The notes under the pieces were generated by a model. The model was not told the origin of the DNA. It worked only from the letters and a program-made list of their open reading frames with translations, and ran no database searches. Position numbers and translations under genes: made by a program. Shown one piece after another: positions 63,334-64,000 of a DNA stretch of 64,000 nt (positions are counted from its first letter, which is position 1; each line of letters starts with the position of its first letter). Origin of the DNA: Streptomyces purpureus. Its GTDB lineage: Bacteria; Actinomycetota; Actinomycetes; Streptomycetales; Streptomycetaceae. The stretch covers positions 22,162 to 86,161 of the forward strand of contig NZ_BMQQ01000006.1 of NCBI RefSeq assembly GCF_014648195.1. The letters are read 5' to 3'.

Positions 63334-63480
63334 CCGGGAACGCAGGCGAGAACTCAGGCGGGAACTCACCGCAAACCAAGGCGGGAACTCACCGCACGCG
63401 CCGGGAGTCCTTCATAGGTAAACATTTACGTATGGGGACGTGCGTGGACGTATGCGGAGGAACGCGGAGGGCTCGGCCGG
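63334..63480. promoter_or_regulatory. Intergenic region with direct repeat and AT-rich dyad
   Basis: GGCGGGAACTCACCGCA occurs twice (about 63357 and 63380), and GGCGAGAACTCA lies just before them. GTAAACATTTAC (63418-63429) is a perfect AT-rich dyad with 2-bp centre in an otherwise GC-rich stretch, about 52 bp before the next start. Likely the promoter/operator of the DUF445 gene. Confidence 0.5.
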
Positions 63481-64000
63481 ATGAACCGTACGCAGCGTAC
63501 GAATGAGGCGATGGGCGACGGTGCAGTGCCCGCGCCCGGGCTGGTCCCGTTCTCGTACACCGCCGCCGACGAGGAGAAACAGCGCGGCGTCCGCCGGATG
63601 AAGACGACCGCCACCGGCCTCCTGCTGCTGGTGGCACTGATCTACGTCCTCGCCACCTGGGCCGGGAACGCAGGCGTGAGCGGCTGGCCGGCCTACGTGG
63701 CCGCCGCGGCGGAGGCCGGGATGGTCGGCGCCCTGGCGGACTGGTTCGCGGTGACGGCGCTCTTCCGCCGCCCGATGGGCCTGCCGATCCCGCACACGGC
63801 GATCATCCCGAACAAGAAGGACCAGCTCGGGGCCACGCTGGGCCATTTCGTGGGGGAGAACTTCCTCTCCTCGGCGGTCGTACGGGCCCGCCTCCACAGC
63901 ATCGGGATCGGCCGCCGCCTCGGCGCCTGGCTGTCCGACCCGGCCCACGCCGACCGGGTGACGGCGGAGCTCTCCACGGCCCTGCGCGGCGCGCTGACCG
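63481..64000 (+). CDS. DUF445 membrane protein (3' truncated)
   Basis: The first 173 residues are visible; the gene continues beyond the window. One or two transmembrane helices (TGLLLLVALIYVLATWAG and the following AYVAAAAEAGMVGALADWFA), then the DUF445 hallmark ADWFAVTALFRRPMGLPIPHTAIIPNKK. GGAGGG upstream supports ATG 63481. Family members are inner-membrane proteins of unknown function in many bacteria. Confidence 0.9.
   Translation, partial: MNRTQRTNEAMGDGAVPAPGLVPFSYTAADEEKQRGVRRMKTTATGLLLLVALIYVLATWAGNAGVSGWPAYVAAAAEAGMVGALADWFAVTALFRRPMGLPIPHTAIIPNKKDQLGATLGHFVGENFLSSAVVRARLHSIGIGRRLGAWLSDPAHADRVTAELSTALRGALT

Overview
The window is high-GC actinobacterial chromosome and is almost certainly from a Streptomyces species. 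Third-position G/C is extreme, many genes start with GTG in ATGA/GTGA overlaps, and several genes are Streptomyces hallmarks: an SsgA-like sporulation protein, nagE1/nagE2/nagF with DasR-type (dre) operators, RDD proteins, and hppD with a divergent Lrp regulator. The right half keeps the order pncB - clpS - DUF2017 - JAMM protease - cysO - cysM - metallo-beta-lactamase-fold phosphodiesterase - rph - rdgB known from Mycobacterium tuberculosis, so most of the window is conserved core chromosome with inserted pieces.

Layout. 1-3.1 kb: end of a sugar ABC transporter and a GH20 hexosaminidase (amino-sugar use). 3.5-8.3 kb: three-gene molybdo-flavoenzyme of the xanthine dehydrogenase family with two oddities: a 360-residue low-complexity extension on the iron-sulfur subunit, and loss of key motifs on the molybdenum subunit. 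8.4-17.2 kb: type VII secretion-like accessory block (two WXG-like or helical proteins, a mycosin) convergent with an operon of a pseudokinase and two membrane Ser/Thr kinases with beta-propeller sensor domains. 17.5-25.5 kb: tRNA-Cys, MFS exporter, RHH-Doc toxin-antitoxin pair, helicase, IclR regulator, a 40-bp tandem repeat array, a Lon/PDZ membrane protease, ArsR and Lrp regulators. 25.6-36.7 kb: hppD, TPR lipoprotein-like protein, FAD oxidase, ssgG, two RDD proteins, M6 protease. 36.7-48.5 kb: NAD salvage (pncA, pncB), clpS, DUF2017, amino-acid permease, and the CysO-dependent cysteine pathway. That pathway is split by a cobalamin-riboswitch-controlled ABC transporter and has a short leader peptide in front of cysO. 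48.6-52 kb: GlcNAc phosphotransferase genes with dre operators. 52-57 kb: rph, lipoprotein, rdgB, a tRNA-like fragment with two tandem HNH nuclease genes (one frameshifted), bcp, DUF3618, GroES-like, and a guanidine-III riboswitch with sugE. 57.3-64 kb: class A penicillin-binding protein, an ABC-2 exporter, DUF1707 and a DUF445 protein cut by the window edge.

Working together: the GH20 enzyme and ABC transporter at the left and the Nag PTS at the right serve amino-sugar uptake. The JAMM protease, CysO and CysM form the thiocarboxylate route to cysteine. The T7-like block and the propeller kinases form a candidate envelope sensing/secretion module that has no core secretion ATPase in this window.

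Most striking non-coding features: three unrelated intergenic repeat arrays (22.8-23.2, 26.8-27.0 and 46.4-47.1 kb), two riboswitches, a perfect 20-bp inverted repeat laid over the arsR promoter, a cysteine-pathway leader peptide, and many promoters whose -10 element lies 6-7 nt before the start codon (leaderless transcripts). I made all domain calls by reading the protein sequences. No database search was run.
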